Below are positions 1-8,933 of a DNA stretch of 64,000 bases, one piece after another. How positions within the stretch are numbered: position 1 is the stretch's first letter; the number at the start of each line of letters is the position of its first letter. Origin of the DNA: Pantoea nemavictus (lineage in GTDB: Bacteria; Pseudomonadota; Gammaproteobacteria; Enterobacterales; Enterobacteriaceae); the NCBI RefSeq assembly GCF_037479095.1, contig NZ_JBBGZW010000001.1, positions 4,239,593 through 4,303,592 of the forward strand, written 5' to 3'. The translations under genes and the position numbers were made by a program. Under the pieces are notes generated by a model. The model saw only the letters and a list, made by a program, of their open reading frames with translations. It was not told the DNA's origin and ran no database searches.

Positions 1-1308
1 GCCGCACAGGCGATCAACGCCGCCGAAGCGGCACAGCCGGGTTGGGAAGCGCTACCGGCGGTAGAGCGTGGCAACTGGTTACGTAAAATTGCCGCTGGGA
101 TACGCCAGCGTGAAGCAGAACTGTCCGCCACTATCGTTGCTGAGGGCGGAAAAACGCAGGGTCTGGCACAAACCGAAGTTCTGTTTACTGCCGACTATCT
201 GGAGTACATGGCCGAATGGGCGCGTCGTTATGATGGAGAGATCATTAACAGTGACCGTCCAAATGAAAACATTTTTGTCTTCAAAAAAGCCATTGGTGTC
301 ACCACCGGTATTCTGCCGTGGAACTTCCCCTTCTTCCTGATTGCACGTAAAGCGGCACCTGCACTGGTGACCGGTAACACTATCGTGATCAAACCCAGTG
401 AGCTGACGCCAAATAATGCGGCGATCTTCGCGCAAATCATTGATGACATTGGCCTGCCAAAGGGCGTGATCAACATGGTTTACGGCTATGGCCCGGAAAT
501 TGGTCAGGAGCTGGCAGGCAACCCGAAAGTGGGCCTGGTGAGCCTGACCGGCAGCGTTAATGCCGGTATCGCCACCATGGAAGCCGCGGCAAAAAATGTC
601 ACCAAAGTGTCGCTGGAACTCGGTGGCAAAGCGCCGGCTATCGTGATGGATGATGCCGACCTGGATTTAGCGGTGAAAGCGATTGTCAGTTCCCGCGTCA
701 TCAACACCGGACAGGTGTGTAACTGTGCCGAGCGTGTTTACGTGCAGGAGGGCATTTACGATCGCTTTATCAGCGCACTGACTACGGCTATGCAGCAGGT
801 GAAGTTCGGTAACCCGGCGGAGCACAACGACATTGATATGGGACCGCTCATCACTGCGGCCGCATTAGAACGGGTTGAGCAGAAAGTCGCAAAAGCGGTA
901 GCCGATGGCGGCAAGGTGCTGCTGGGCGGCAAACGTGCCGGTAATAAAGGCTTCTATTTTGAGCCGACCATCATCACCGGCGTGCGTCAGGATATGGAGA
1001 TTATGCAGGAGGAGATTTTTGGCCCGGTACTGCCGGTAATGCGCTTCAAAACTCTCGACGAAGCGGTGACGCTGGCCAACGATTGCGCATATGGGCTAAC
1101 GTCTTCGATTTATACCCAGAATCTGAACACCGCAATGGTAGCGCTACGTAAGCTGAAGTTTGGTGAAACCTACATCAATCGTGAGAATTTTGAGGCGATG
1201 CAAGGGTTCCACGCCGGCTGGCGTAAGTCGGGGATCGGGGGCGCCGATGGACGTCACGGGTTAGAAGAGTTTTTACAGACGCACGTGGCCTATTTGCAGT
1301 TCTCATGA
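1..1308 (+). CDS. aldA: Lactaldehyde dehydrogenase AldA, 5'-truncated by window edge
   Basis: NAD-dependent aldehyde dehydrogenase that oxidises lactaldehyde to lactate (also glycolaldehyde) in the cytoplasm. The reading frame is open from base 1, so the beginning of the gene lies outside the window: 435 codons are present, against about 479 in the E. coli enzyme. Visible family signatures are PWNFP near the substrate tunnel, ELGGKAP with the general-base Glu, and GQVCNCAERVYV with the catalytic Cys, a string very close to E. coli AldA. The C-terminal part (GETYINRENFEAMQGFHAGW) also matches AldA rather than GabD or BetB. The first in-frame ATG (208) is inside the domain and is not the true start. 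A strong hairpin follows before the convergent transporter gene. Confidence 0.93.
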   Translation, partial: AAQAINAAEAAQPGWEALPAVERGNWLRKIAAGIRQREAELSATIVAEGGKTQGLAQTEVLFTADYLEYMAEWARRYDGEIINSDRPNENIFVFKKAIGVTTGILPWNFPFFLIARKAAPALVTGNTIVIKPSELTPNNAAIFAQIIDDIGLPKGVINMVYGYGPEIGQELAGNPKVGLVSLTGSVNAGIATMEAAAKNVTKVSLELGGKAPAIVMDDADLDLAVKAIVSSRVINTGQVCNCAERVYVQEGIYDRFISALTTAMQQVKFGNPAEHNDIDMGPLITAAALERVEQKVAKAVADGGKVLLGGKRAGNKGFYFEPTIITGVRQDMEIMQEEIFGPVLPVMRFKTLDEAVTLANDCAYGLTSSIYTQNLNTAMVALRKLKFGETYINRENFEAMQGFHAGWRKSGIGGADGRHGLEEFLQTHVAYLQFS

Positions 1309-1314
1309 GGAAAA

Positions 1315-1340
1315 CCCGGTGCGCATTGCTGCGCACCGGG
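1315..1340 (-). terminator. Hairpin between convergent aldA and MFS gene
   Basis: Perfect 11-bp inverted repeat (CCCGGTGCGCA / TGCGCACCGGG, loop TTGC). Four A residues precede it on the + strand, giving a short U-run when read on the - strand, so it should end the MFS gene. It may also block read-through from aldA. Confidence 0.6.
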
Positions 1341-1346
1341 AAATCA

Positions 1347-2621
1347 TTACGAGACGCGCTTCTGGCTGCGCAGCAAGGCCAGACCGCTTAATACCGACAT
1401 CGCCATCAGATAATAACCCGGCGCCAGGCTGGTACCGGTGGCGCTAATCAATAGCGTACAAATCAGCGGTGCAAAGCCACCAAACACCGTTACCGCCACG
1501 TTATAGCTGATTGCCATGCCGCTGGCACGCGTGCCAATCGGGAACAGATCCGCCATCACTGACGGCACCGTCGAGAAGTAAATCGATTTCAGCAGCGCCA
1601 TCCAGCACACCAGCAGAATCAGCGTGGTGGGCGTGGTGTGTTCAACCACCAGCTTAAAGGCGGGATAAATGGTGACGATCAGCAGAAGCAGTGAACCCCA
1701 CATCAGCGGCACACGTCCTACGCGTTCTGCCCATAGCCCCATAATCGGAGTTACCACGGTCAAAATCACCCCCGCCAGCAGCGTTGCTGTGAACGCGACG
1801 CTGCCAGAGAGGTGCAGATTTTTGGTGGCATAGGTCGGCACGTAATTCAGCATGTAGTTAACGGCCGTTGAGATCACCATCAGGCCGATCGCCAACAGCA
1901 TTAGCTCCTTCTGGCGACCAAACAGGCTTTTCAGCGGCGCGGCTTCTGGTTTGTGCTCAGCAAAACTTGCCGGTTCGTGGACATGACGACGAATGTAAAT
2001 CCCCAGCGGACCAATCAGCAGGCCGAAGGCAAAGGGAATCCGCCAGCCCCACTCCTGAATCTGGCTTTCCGTCAGGATCTGCGTCAATCCCAGACCAAAT
2101 GCTGATGCCATCAAGGTACTGGCACCCTGGGTAGCAAACTGCCAGCTGGCGATAAACGCTTTACGTTCCGGGAAGTGCTCCACCAGGAATGCCGTTGAGC
2201 TGCCAAACTCGCCACCCGCCGAGAAACCCTGCACCAGACGTGCCAGCAAAATCAGCAGCGGCGCCATCAGGCCAATGCTGCTGTAGCCTGGCATAAAGGT
2301 GATGACGGCACCGCCAAGCATCATCAGGTTGATCGACAGCAGCAGCGCTTTTTTCCGACCATGACGATCGGCATAGTTGCCTAGCACAATCGCGCCTAAA
2401 GGACGAATCAGAAACGACACGCCAAAACTACCAAATGTCAGCAGCATTGAGACCGAGGGATCGCTGGTAGGGAAAAAGGCATGGGCAATGTAGCTGGCGA
2501 AAAAGCCGTAGACGGCGATATCGAACCACTCGAGCGCGTTGCCGATACAAGTGGCAAATAGCGTTTTGTGCAGGCTGGGCTTGGTGGTGTTCAACGGCAG
2601 GGTGCTATTCAGCGTACTCAT
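1347..2621 (-). CDS. MHS-family MFS transporter (ProP/citrate-type), substrate unknown
   Basis: Inner-membrane proton symporter of 424 aa in the metabolite:H+ symporter branch of the major facilitator superfamily. The segment GNALEWFDIAVYGFFASYIA is the family hallmark in TM1, followed by GNYADRHGRKKAL in the loop between TM2 and TM3 and the LVQGFSAGGEFG motif. Hydrophobic stretches account for about 12 membrane segments. The start overlaps the stop of the upstream M20 peptidase by 4 bp (ATGA), so the two are probably translationally coupled. The partner suggests that the substrate is an acylated amino acid, dipeptide or related amide, but the sequence alone does not show it. Confidence 0.88.
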   Translation of the reverse strand: MSTLNSTLPLNTTKPSLHKTLFATCIGNALEWFDIAVYGFFASYIAHAFFPTSDPSVSMLLTFGSFGVSFLIRPLGAIVLGNYADRHGRKKALLLSINLMMLGGAVITFMPGYSSIGLMAPLLILLARLVQGFSAGGEFGSSTAFLVEHFPERKAFIASWQFATQGASTLMASAFGLGLTQILTESQIQEWGWRIPFAFGLLIGPLGIYIRRHVHEPASFAEHKPEAAPLKSLFGRQKELMLLAIGLMVISTAVNYMLNYVPTYATKNLHLSGSVAFTATLLAGVILTVVTPIMGLWAERVGRVPLMWGSLLLLIVTIYPAFKLVVEHTTPTTLILLVCWMALLKSIYFSTVPSVMADLFPIGTRASGMAISYNVAVTVFGGFAPLICTLLISATGTSLAPGYYLMAMSVLSGLALLRSQKRVS

Positions 2622-4039
2622 TGCCCACCTCCGACATGCGCACGATGCTGTGCCACCAGTTGCGTACCCTGCTCACCTAAATCCCACAGCAGCCGCGTCA
2701 TGATCTGCAAACCTTCGCGCGCGATCGATTTCAACATGTGTTCGTTGACGCCATGCTGCCCACAGGCCGGGTACGAATGCGGAACCCACAGCGTGGGCAA
2801 ACCAAGAATATCGGAGAACACTTCATTTGGCAGCGAACCGCCGAGATTGGGCAGCAGCGCCGGTTTCTTGCCGCTGGTTTCCGCCATGCTCGTCAACACC
2901 CAGTCGACGAGGGGATCGGTCGGATCGAGCCGCGTGGCGGGCGATCCGCGCATGAATTCAACCTCAACATAGCCAAAACCGTGCTGTTGCAGATGGGCGC
3001 GCACATGCTGTGCGAGGTTTTCCCAATCGGTTCCGACCACAAAGCGCAGCTGGCATACCGCTGTCGCGCTGCCCGGTATCGCATTCATCGGCTGAGCCGG
3101 ATTGCCCGTCAGGAATGACAGCACTTCCAGCGTGTTCCAGCCATACAGGCGTTCCGTAGGTGACAGGCCCGGCTCGCCCCAGTTGACATCAATAGCGGGA
3201 TCGTCCGGCATGCCGCCGACCTCGATATCCGCCAGAATGTCACGCACCTGCGGCGTGAGCGAGTTAGGTTTCAACGCAGCAACCTGCAACACGCCCTGTG
3301 CGTTAACCAGTGCAGCGATAGCGCTAGCCAGTTGCGTACCCGGATTGGTTAACAGTCCGCCCCAGTTACCGGAGTGATAAGCGTTGTCGCGCGCGTTAAT
3401 CGTCAAACGGAAGTTAACCGCGCCGCGTGAGCCGAGGAACAGCGTTGGACGAATCGCATTCAGACGCGGGCCGTCGGAAGCAATAAACAGGTCGGCTTGC
3501 AGCAGTTCGCCATGTTGCTGGCACAGCTGCGCCAGACCCGGCGAGCTGATCTCTTCACCCATCTCGAACAGCATTTTGCAGTTGAAGCCCAGACTTCCGC
3601 CGCGCACCTTAAACACCTGCTCAAGCGCCGCCAGATTCACGCAGTGCTGGCCTTTGTTATCGGCGCTGCCGCGCGCATACCAGCGATCGCCCTCTTCAAC
3701 CATGTGCCACGGTGATAAGCCCGCGCGCCAGTTTTCATCATCGCCAAATACCACGTCGCCGTGACCATAACTGAGCAGGGTTGGCAGCGCCGGATCTTCA
3801 ATGCGGATCGCCACGAGGAACGGTCGATTGGCGGCTTCCGGGTTGTCGATAAAGTGCAGCGTGAAGCCAAGCGCAATCAGCTGCGGACCGATTTCGTCCT
3901 GCAGATAGCGCTGTAATTCGTTATCACGATCCTGACGCTGGCTTTCCGTGCGTTGCGCCACACGACGCGCCAAAATACGTTGAAATTCTCCGCTGTCGAA
4001 ATAAGCGCTGGCCTGTTGAACCGCCTGGTGTGCTGTCAT
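2618..4039 (-). CDS. M20-family metallopeptidase/amidohydrolase
   Basis: Cytoplasmic di-zinc hydrolase of 473 aa in the M20 (ArgE/DapE/CPG2-like) family. Metal and catalytic landmarks are SYGHGDVVFG, YARGSADNKGQ with the bridging Asp, EMGEEISSPG with the catalytic Glu pair, and a late PNLGGSLPNE/PHSYPACGQHG segment. No signal peptide is visible. It is the first gene of a two-gene unit with the MHS transporter and is divergent from a LysR regulator 148 bp away, a layout typical of an uptake-and-hydrolysis module for a peptide-like compound. The exact substrate cannot be called. Confidence 0.88.
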   Translation of the reverse strand: MTAHQAVQQASAYFDSGEFQRILARRVAQRTESQRQDRDNELQRYLQDEIGPQLIALGFTLHFIDNPEAANRPFLVAIRIEDPALPTLLSYGHGDVVFGDDENWRAGLSPWHMVEEGDRWYARGSADNKGQHCVNLAALEQVFKVRGGSLGFNCKMLFEMGEEISSPGLAQLCQQHGELLQADLFIASDGPRLNAIRPTLFLGSRGAVNFRLTINARDNAYHSGNWGGLLTNPGTQLASAIAALVNAQGVLQVAALKPNSLTPQVRDILADIEVGGMPDDPAIDVNWGEPGLSPTERLYGWNTLEVLSFLTGNPAQPMNAIPGSATAVCQLRFVVGTDWENLAQHVRAHLQQHGFGYVEVEFMRGSPATRLDPTDPLVDWVLTSMAETSGKKPALLPNLGGSLPNEVFSDILGLPTLWVPHSYPACGQHGVNEHMLKSIAREGLQIMTRLLWDLGEQGTQLVAQHRAHVGGGQ

Positions 4040-4187
4040 GTTTGCCCTGTCTTTTATTGTTTTGTCGTTAAGTCATCTTTGCGGAAACACTGCTTTGCCA
4101 CAATTATCAATTTATCGAGTAAGATTTGCTTTTATGGCAAAGCTAGCTTGCCCACTTTCGAGGCATGCACCACGATGAGGCACCCGC

Positions 4188-5114
4188 ATGTTAAGTAGTG
4201 AGATCCGCTATTTTCTCGCCGTCGCGAATACCGGCTCGCTCAGCGCCGCCAGCGAACAGCTGTTTGTGGCGGTGTCGGCGATTAGTCGACAAATTCAGCG
4301 GCTGGAGAATCAGGTCGGCGTGCCGCTGTTTTCCCGTCACGCGCGCGGCATGGTGTTGAATGAGGCGGGCGAGATTTTTGCCCATCATGTGCGAAAGAAT
4401 CTGCTGGATATGGAGTATGCGCTGGCGGAAATTAAGGGCCTGAAAGCGGTGCGCCGCACGCTGATCCGCGTGGCCTGTACCGATGGACTGGCGTTTACCC
4501 TGTTGCCGCGCATGATTGCTGATTTTCGTAATGACAATCCTGGCGTGTTGTTCGAGATAAAAGTGGCGAGTACGCAAGGTGTGGCGGAAGCGCTGCGCAA
4601 CGGCGAGTGTGATGTGGCGTTGCAGTTTAGCCTGCATGCCGAACGCGGTGTGGAAGTGATGGGATCCTGGCCGGCACCGGTGTTAATTGTGATGCATCAG
4701 TCGCATCCTTTAGCTACCACGCCACAGGTCACGCTGGCCGACCTCAGCCACTATCCGCTGGCATTACCGCAGCAGAACACCACGGTACGGCAGCTGTTTG
4801 AACTCGCCAGCCACATGAGCGGCTGCCTGGTGGAACCGGTAATGACCTGCGATACCTTCTCGATGCTGTTTCAATTCCTGCTACGCACGCCGCAGGCAGT
4901 AACCATTTGCAGCGCCTTTACCGTGCTGCAGGAAGCTGAAACGCACGGTTTGATATTGCGCTCGGTGGGCATTGATCAACTCAGCCAACGCACGTTGCAG
5001 CTACAGGCGCAATCAGGGCGGCCCCGTAGCGCCGCCCTGAATGTGTTTCTTTCGTTTCTGTTACAGCAGCTGGATGCGCTGGAGAAGCCGCTGCGCCAGC
5101 GCTGGCGTCCGTAG
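4188..5114 (+). CDS. LysR-family transcriptional regulator
   Basis: 308-aa regulator with an N-terminal winged HTH (residues 1-60; IRYFLAVANTGSLSAASEQL then SAISRQIQRLE) and a C-terminal effector-binding domain. A GAGG Shine-Dalgarno sits 7 nt before the ATG. It is divergent from the M20 peptidase/MHS transporter pair, so it is probably their regulator. The stop lies one base from the stop of the convergent DppA-like gene. The effector is unknown. Confidence 0.88.
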   Translation: MLSSEIRYFLAVANTGSLSAASEQLFVAVSAISRQIQRLENQVGVPLFSRHARGMVLNEAGEIFAHHVRKNLLDMEYALAEIKGLKAVRRTLIRVACTDGLAFTLLPRMIADFRNDNPGVLFEIKVASTQGVAEALRNGECDVALQFSLHAERGVEVMGSWPAPVLIVMHQSHPLATTPQVTLADLSHYPLALPQQNTTVRQLFELASHMSGCLVEPVMTCDTFSMLFQFLLRTPQAVTICSAFTVLQEAETHGLILRSVGIDQLSQRTLQLQAQSGRPRSAALNVFLSFLLQQLDALEKPLRQRWRP

Positions 5115-5115
5115 C

Positions 5116-6711
5116 TTAGTTCTTGATATCCACCGGATAGAAGATGTGTTTACCGAACGGATCGACCTGATAACCGCTCACCGATTTGCGTACCGGCTCG
5201 AAAATGGTTGAGTGCGCAATCATCACCGCTGGCATTTGGTCGTGCATCATTTGCTGTGCCTGCTGATAGAGCGCGACGCGTTTATCATGATTCTGCTCGG
5301 CGCGGGCTTCGGTGATGATTTTCTCAAACGGCTGATAACACCATTTGGATGAGTTGGAACCGCCATTCGCCGACGTACAGCTATACAGCGGGCCGAAGAA
5401 GTTATCCGGATCGCCGGTCGCGGTGGTCCAGCCCATTAATGCTGCCTGGTGTTCGCCGCCCTTCACGCGCTTAAGGTACTCGCCCCACTCATAGCTAACG
5501 ATATTGGCTTTGATGCCCACCTGGGCCCAATCGGCCTGAATCATCTCCGCCATCCGTCGTGCATTCGGGTTGTACGGTCGCTGCACCGGCATCGCCCACA
5601 GCGCAATTTCGGTACCCGGTTTAATTCCCGCTTCCTGCAGCAGCGCTTTGGCTTTGGTGGGATCGTAGTCGTAATCCTTCAGGTCTTTATCCGCGCTCCA
5701 CACGTCGGGCGGCAGAATGTTTTTTGCCACCGTGCCGGTGCCTTTGAAAATGGCATCAATGATCGCCTGCTTGTTAATCGCCATCGCCAGCGCCTGACGC
5801 ACTTTGACGTTATCCAGCGGCGCTTTGGTGGTGTTGAATGACAGGAAGCCGGTGTTCAGACCCGATTTCTGTTCAAGGGTCAGATCAGGATTGCTGCGCA
5901 TCTTCTCCAGATCGGCCGGATTGGGGAACGGCATAATCTGGCACTCATTTTTCTCCAGCTTGGCGTAACGCACCGACGCATCCGGGGTGATGGAGAACAC
6001 GATGCGATCGAGTTTCGCCTTGCCCTGCCAGTATTCCGGGAAGGCTTTATAGAGAATGCGCGAATCTTTTTGATACTGCACCAGCTCAAACGGGCCGGTG
6101 CCAATGGGCTCCATATCGACTTTTTCTGGCGTACCCGCTTTCAACATCTGGTCGGCGTATTCTGCTGAGTGGATCGAGGCAAAATACCAGGCCAGGTCAG
6201 CGAGGAATGGCGCTTCGGCATGCGCTAAGGTGATGCGCACGGTGTTGTCATCAACCTTATCAATGCCTTTGATCAGCTTCGCCAGCTCAAGGCTTTCAAA
6301 GTTGGCGTAGTTGCCGCCCGAGACGTTGTGGTAGGGATTTTTGGCGTCCATCTGACGCATAAACGAGAAGATCACGTCATCCGCATTGAAGTCGCGCGAA
6401 GGCTTAAACAGTTTGTTGCTCTGGAATTTCACCCCTTTGCGCAGATGGAAGGTGTAAACCGTGCCATCCGGGCTGATGTCCCAGCTCTCGGCCAGGCTCG
6501 GCACCAGTTCGGTTGTGCCCGGGGTGAAATCAACCAGGCGGTTGAAAATCGGCACGGCGCTGGCATCCACGCTGGTGCCCGACGTGTACAGCTGCGGATT
6601 GAAGTTCTCGGGCGATCCCTCTGAACAATAAACCAGCGTTTTCGCCGAAACGCCGCCTGCTACCGCTAATCCGAGTGCCGTCAGCGTCAGTTTTGCCATC
6701 ACTTTTTTCAT
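5116..6711 (-). CDS. Periplasmic dipeptide-binding protein, DppA-like orphan
   Basis: 531-aa solute-binding protein of the SBP_bac_5 family, near E. coli DppA in length. It has a Sec signal peptide ending about SAKTLVYC, and the mature start KTLVYCSEGSPENFNPQLY is typical of DppA. It would bind di- or tripeptides (or haem) in the periplasm and deliver them to a Dpp/Opp-type permease. No permease or ATPase genes follow: downstream is a convergent LysR gene and upstream is divergent pepT. I therefore read it as an extra binding protein that uses a transporter encoded elsewhere, rather than the first gene of a dppABCDF operon. Confidence 0.85.
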   Translation of the reverse strand: MKKVMAKLTLTALGLAVAGGVSAKTLVYCSEGSPENFNPQLYTSGTSVDASAVPIFNRLVDFTPGTTELVPSLAESWDISPDGTVYTFHLRKGVKFQSNKLFKPSRDFNADDVIFSFMRQMDAKNPYHNVSGGNYANFESLELAKLIKGIDKVDDNTVRITLAHAEAPFLADLAWYFASIHSAEYADQMLKAGTPEKVDMEPIGTGPFELVQYQKDSRILYKAFPEYWQGKAKLDRIVFSITPDASVRYAKLEKNECQIMPFPNPADLEKMRSNPDLTLEQKSGLNTGFLSFNTTKAPLDNVKVRQALAMAINKQAIIDAIFKGTGTVAKNILPPDVWSADKDLKDYDYDPTKAKALLQEAGIKPGTEIALWAMPVQRPYNPNARRMAEMIQADWAQVGIKANIVSYEWGEYLKRVKGGEHQAALMGWTTATGDPDNFFGPLYSCTSANGGSNSSKWCYQPFEKIITEARAEQNHDKRVALYQQAQQMMHDQMPAVMIAHSTIFEPVRKSVSGYQVDPFGKHIFYPVDIKN

Positions 6712-6837
6712 TAAGATCCTCGCTTTTTATTGACTTCCATGAGTCAGCTTCGTTATTTAATGTTCATCTGACTAATAAATAACATGATTTAACCAGCACG
6801 CGTACTACCGACGCCGCAATGCTAATAAGGAATTGTG

Positions 6838-8064
6838 ATGACAGACCAACTTGCCAGCCAATTGACCCAGCGTTTTTACCGTTATCTGGCGGTTTCCAGC
6901 CAGAGCGATGCCAAATCAACCACGCTGCCGAGTACGCCGTCCCAACATGCGATGGCGGAATTACTGGCAAAGGAGCTGGGCGAACTGGGATTGCAGGAGA
7001 TTGTGATTGACCAGCACGCCACGGTTACCGCCGTCAAACCCGGCAATCGTCCTGCTGCACCGCGCATTGGCTTTATCACCCACATTGATACCGTGGATGT
7101 GGGCTTGTCGCCGGACATTCACCCGCAAACCCTGACGTTTAACGGGGAAGATCTGTGCCTGAATCGTACGCAGGACATCTGGCTGCGCGTGGCGGAACAC
7201 CCGGAAATCCAACCTTATCTGGGGCAAGAGATTATCTTTAGTGATGGCACCAGCGTGCTCGGTGCCGACAACAAAGCAGCGGTGACGGTGGTGATGACGC
7301 TGCTGGAAAACCTGCGTGGCGATCACGGTGATATCGTGGTGGCCTTTGTGCCCGATGAGGAGATTGGCCTGCGCGGTGCGAAAGCGCTCGATCTGGAGCA
7401 ACGCTTTAACGTCGATTTTGCCTGGACCATCGACTGCTGCGAGTTGGGTGAAGTGGTATATGAAAACTTCAACGCCGCCGCCGCTGAATTGGTGTTCACC
7501 GGCGTACCGGCGCATCCGATGTCGGGCAAAGGCGTGTTAGTTAATCCACTGCTGATGGCGCATGACTTCATCTCGCGCTTTGATCGCTTGCAAACACCCG
7601 AGCATACTGAAGGCCGCGAAGGCTATATCTGGTTCAATGATATGCATGCCAATGCCAGCCGCGCCATCCTGAAAGCCTCGATTCGCGATTTCGATCTGCA
7701 GGGTTTTGATAAGCGGAAGCAGCAACTGGTGGAAGTGGCCGATGAGATTGCCGCGCGTTATCCCACCGGACATGTGGCGCTGACCATTAACGATACGTAC
7801 AGCAATATCAGTAATGCAATTGGTGAGGATCGTCGCGCAATTGACTTGATTTTTGCCGCGCTGGAACAAGTAGGCGTAGAACCAAAAGTGATTCCAATGC
7901 GCGGTGGCACCGATGGTGCAGCGCTGTCAGCGAAAGGTTTGTTGACGCCGAATTTCTTTACCGGCGCGCACAATTTCCATTCGCGCTTTGAGTTTTTACC
8001 GGTTCCATCGTTTGTGAAGTCGTATCAGGTAGCGGAAGCGCTGTGTTATTTAGCGGCGAAATAA
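6838..8064 (+). CDS. pepT: Peptidase T (tripeptide aminopeptidase), M20B
   Basis: Cytoplasmic zinc aminopeptidase that removes N-terminal residues from tripeptides. It is 408 aa from the ATG at 6838; an in-frame GTG immediately before it is less likely because TAAGG is better spaced to the ATG. Family landmarks are FITHIDTVDVG (first His/Asp), LGADNKAAV (bridging Asp), VPDEEIGLRGAK (catalytic Glu pair) and the late IRGG-like MRGGTDGAALS and TGAHNFHS. It is divergent from the DppA-like binding protein, so import and hydrolysis of short peptides are side by side. Similarity to E. coli PepT is clear but moderate, so this could be a PepT paralogue. Confidence 0.85.
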   Translation: MTDQLASQLTQRFYRYLAVSSQSDAKSTTLPSTPSQHAMAELLAKELGELGLQEIVIDQHATVTAVKPGNRPAAPRIGFITHIDTVDVGLSPDIHPQTLTFNGEDLCLNRTQDIWLRVAEHPEIQPYLGQEIIFSDGTSVLGADNKAAVTVVMTLLENLRGDHGDIVVAFVPDEEIGLRGAKALDLEQRFNVDFAWTIDCCELGEVVYENFNAAAAELVFTGVPAHPMSGKGVLVNPLLMAHDFISRFDRLQTPEHTEGREGYIWFNDMHANASRAILKASIRDFDLQGFDKRKQQLVEVADEIAARYPTGHVALTINDTYSNISNAIGEDRRAIDLIFAALEQVGVEPKVIPMRGGTDGAALSAKGLLTPNFFTGAHNFHSRFEFLPVPSFVKSYQVAEALCYLAAK

Positions 8065-8071
8065 CACAAAA

Positions 8072-8095
8072 AAGGTCGTCATAAAAGACGACCTT
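8072..8095 (-). terminator. Terminator of the amino-acid binding protein gene
   Basis: AAGGTCGTC / GACGACCTT stem with a 6-nt loop. The run of A before it on the + strand becomes a U-tract on the - strand, so it terminates leftward transcription. Confidence 0.7.
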
Positions 8096-8107
8096 ACGAT
8101 TAAATGG

Positions 8108-8134
8108 AGGTCGCCTTGTTTGGCGACCTTTTTT
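8108..8134 (+). terminator. Terminator of pepT
   Basis: AGGTCGCC / GGCGACCT stem with a 6-nt loop followed by a run of T, correct for rightward termination after pepT. It is paired with the leftward terminator just before it. Confidence 0.8.
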
Positions 8135-8137
8135 ACA

Positions 8138-8917
8138 TTATTTGCTCGCTGACACGTCAATGCCAGGGAAGAATTTCGCCGCCAGTTTGGTAACGGTACC
8201 GTCGGTCTGCACCTTGGTGATAGCCGCATCCAGCGCTTGCTTCAGTGTGGCATCACCTTTACGCAGGCCAAAACCGATACCGGTGCCGAGAATGGTGTCA
8301 TCCTCAACCGGCTTACCGGCAAAGGCGAAGCCTTTACCCTGCGGCTTTTCCAGGAAGCCCGATTGACCCGCCGCCGACATCACCAACGTACCGTCGAGAC
8401 GACCTGCCACCATATCGTTATAAACCTGGTTCTGATCCTGGTAAGAGGTCACGGTTACGCCCTGCGCTTCCCAATGTTTCTTCGCGTAGGTTTCCTGAAT
8501 CGAACCCTGCAGCACACCGATATTTTTGCCTTTCAGCGATTCCGCCGTTGGCTGCAGCTTTTCGCCCTCTTTCACGATCAGCATGGTGGGAATGCGGTAA
8601 ATCGGCTTGGTGAAGTCGATGCTTTTGGCGCGCGCTTCGGTGATGTTCATCGCTGAGTTGATGGCATCAAACTTTTTCGCCTGCAGCGCCGGGATCAGCG
8701 CATCAAAGCTGCTTTCCACCCACTTACAGTCGAAGTTGCCAACCTGACAAATCGCTTTGCCCAGTTCGATATCAAAACCTTCCAGTTCGCCCTGCGCGTT
8801 GCGGCTTTCAAACGGCGGATACTGCGATTCCAGACCGTAGCGTAAGGTTTCCTGCGCCAGCGCGTGCGCCGAGGTCAGCATACCGAGAGCGACAAACAGT
8901 GCGTTCAATTTTTTCAT
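8138..8917 (-). CDS. Periplasmic amino-acid-binding protein (ArtJ/HisJ-type SBP)
   Basis: 259-aa family-3 solute-binding protein. The start is set at the ATG giving MKKLNALFVALGMLTSAHA, a clean Sec signal peptide cleaved before QETLRYG; the reading frame extends 16 codons upstream but that would bury the signal peptide. GGGGTAA provides a Shine-Dalgarno. Typical features are LRYGLESQYPPFESRN, GFDIELGKAIC and DGTLVMSAAG. Lys/Arg-type specificity is plausible. It follows the aminotransferase gene by 16 bp in the same direction. No ABC permease or ATPase accompanies it, so it must share a transporter encoded elsewhere. Confidence 0.85.
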   Translation of the reverse strand: MKKLNALFVALGMLTSAHALAQETLRYGLESQYPPFESRNAQGELEGFDIELGKAICQVGNFDCKWVESSFDALIPALQAKKFDAINSAMNITEARAKSIDFTKPIYRIPTMLIVKEGEKLQPTAESLKGKNIGVLQGSIQETYAKKHWEAQGVTVTSYQDQNQVYNDMVAGRLDGTLVMSAAGQSGFLEKPQGKGFAFAGKPVEDDTILGTGIGFGLRKGDATLKQALDAAITKVQTDGTVTKLAAKFFPGIDVSASK

Positions 8918-8933
8918 TATATTTACCCCTAAG

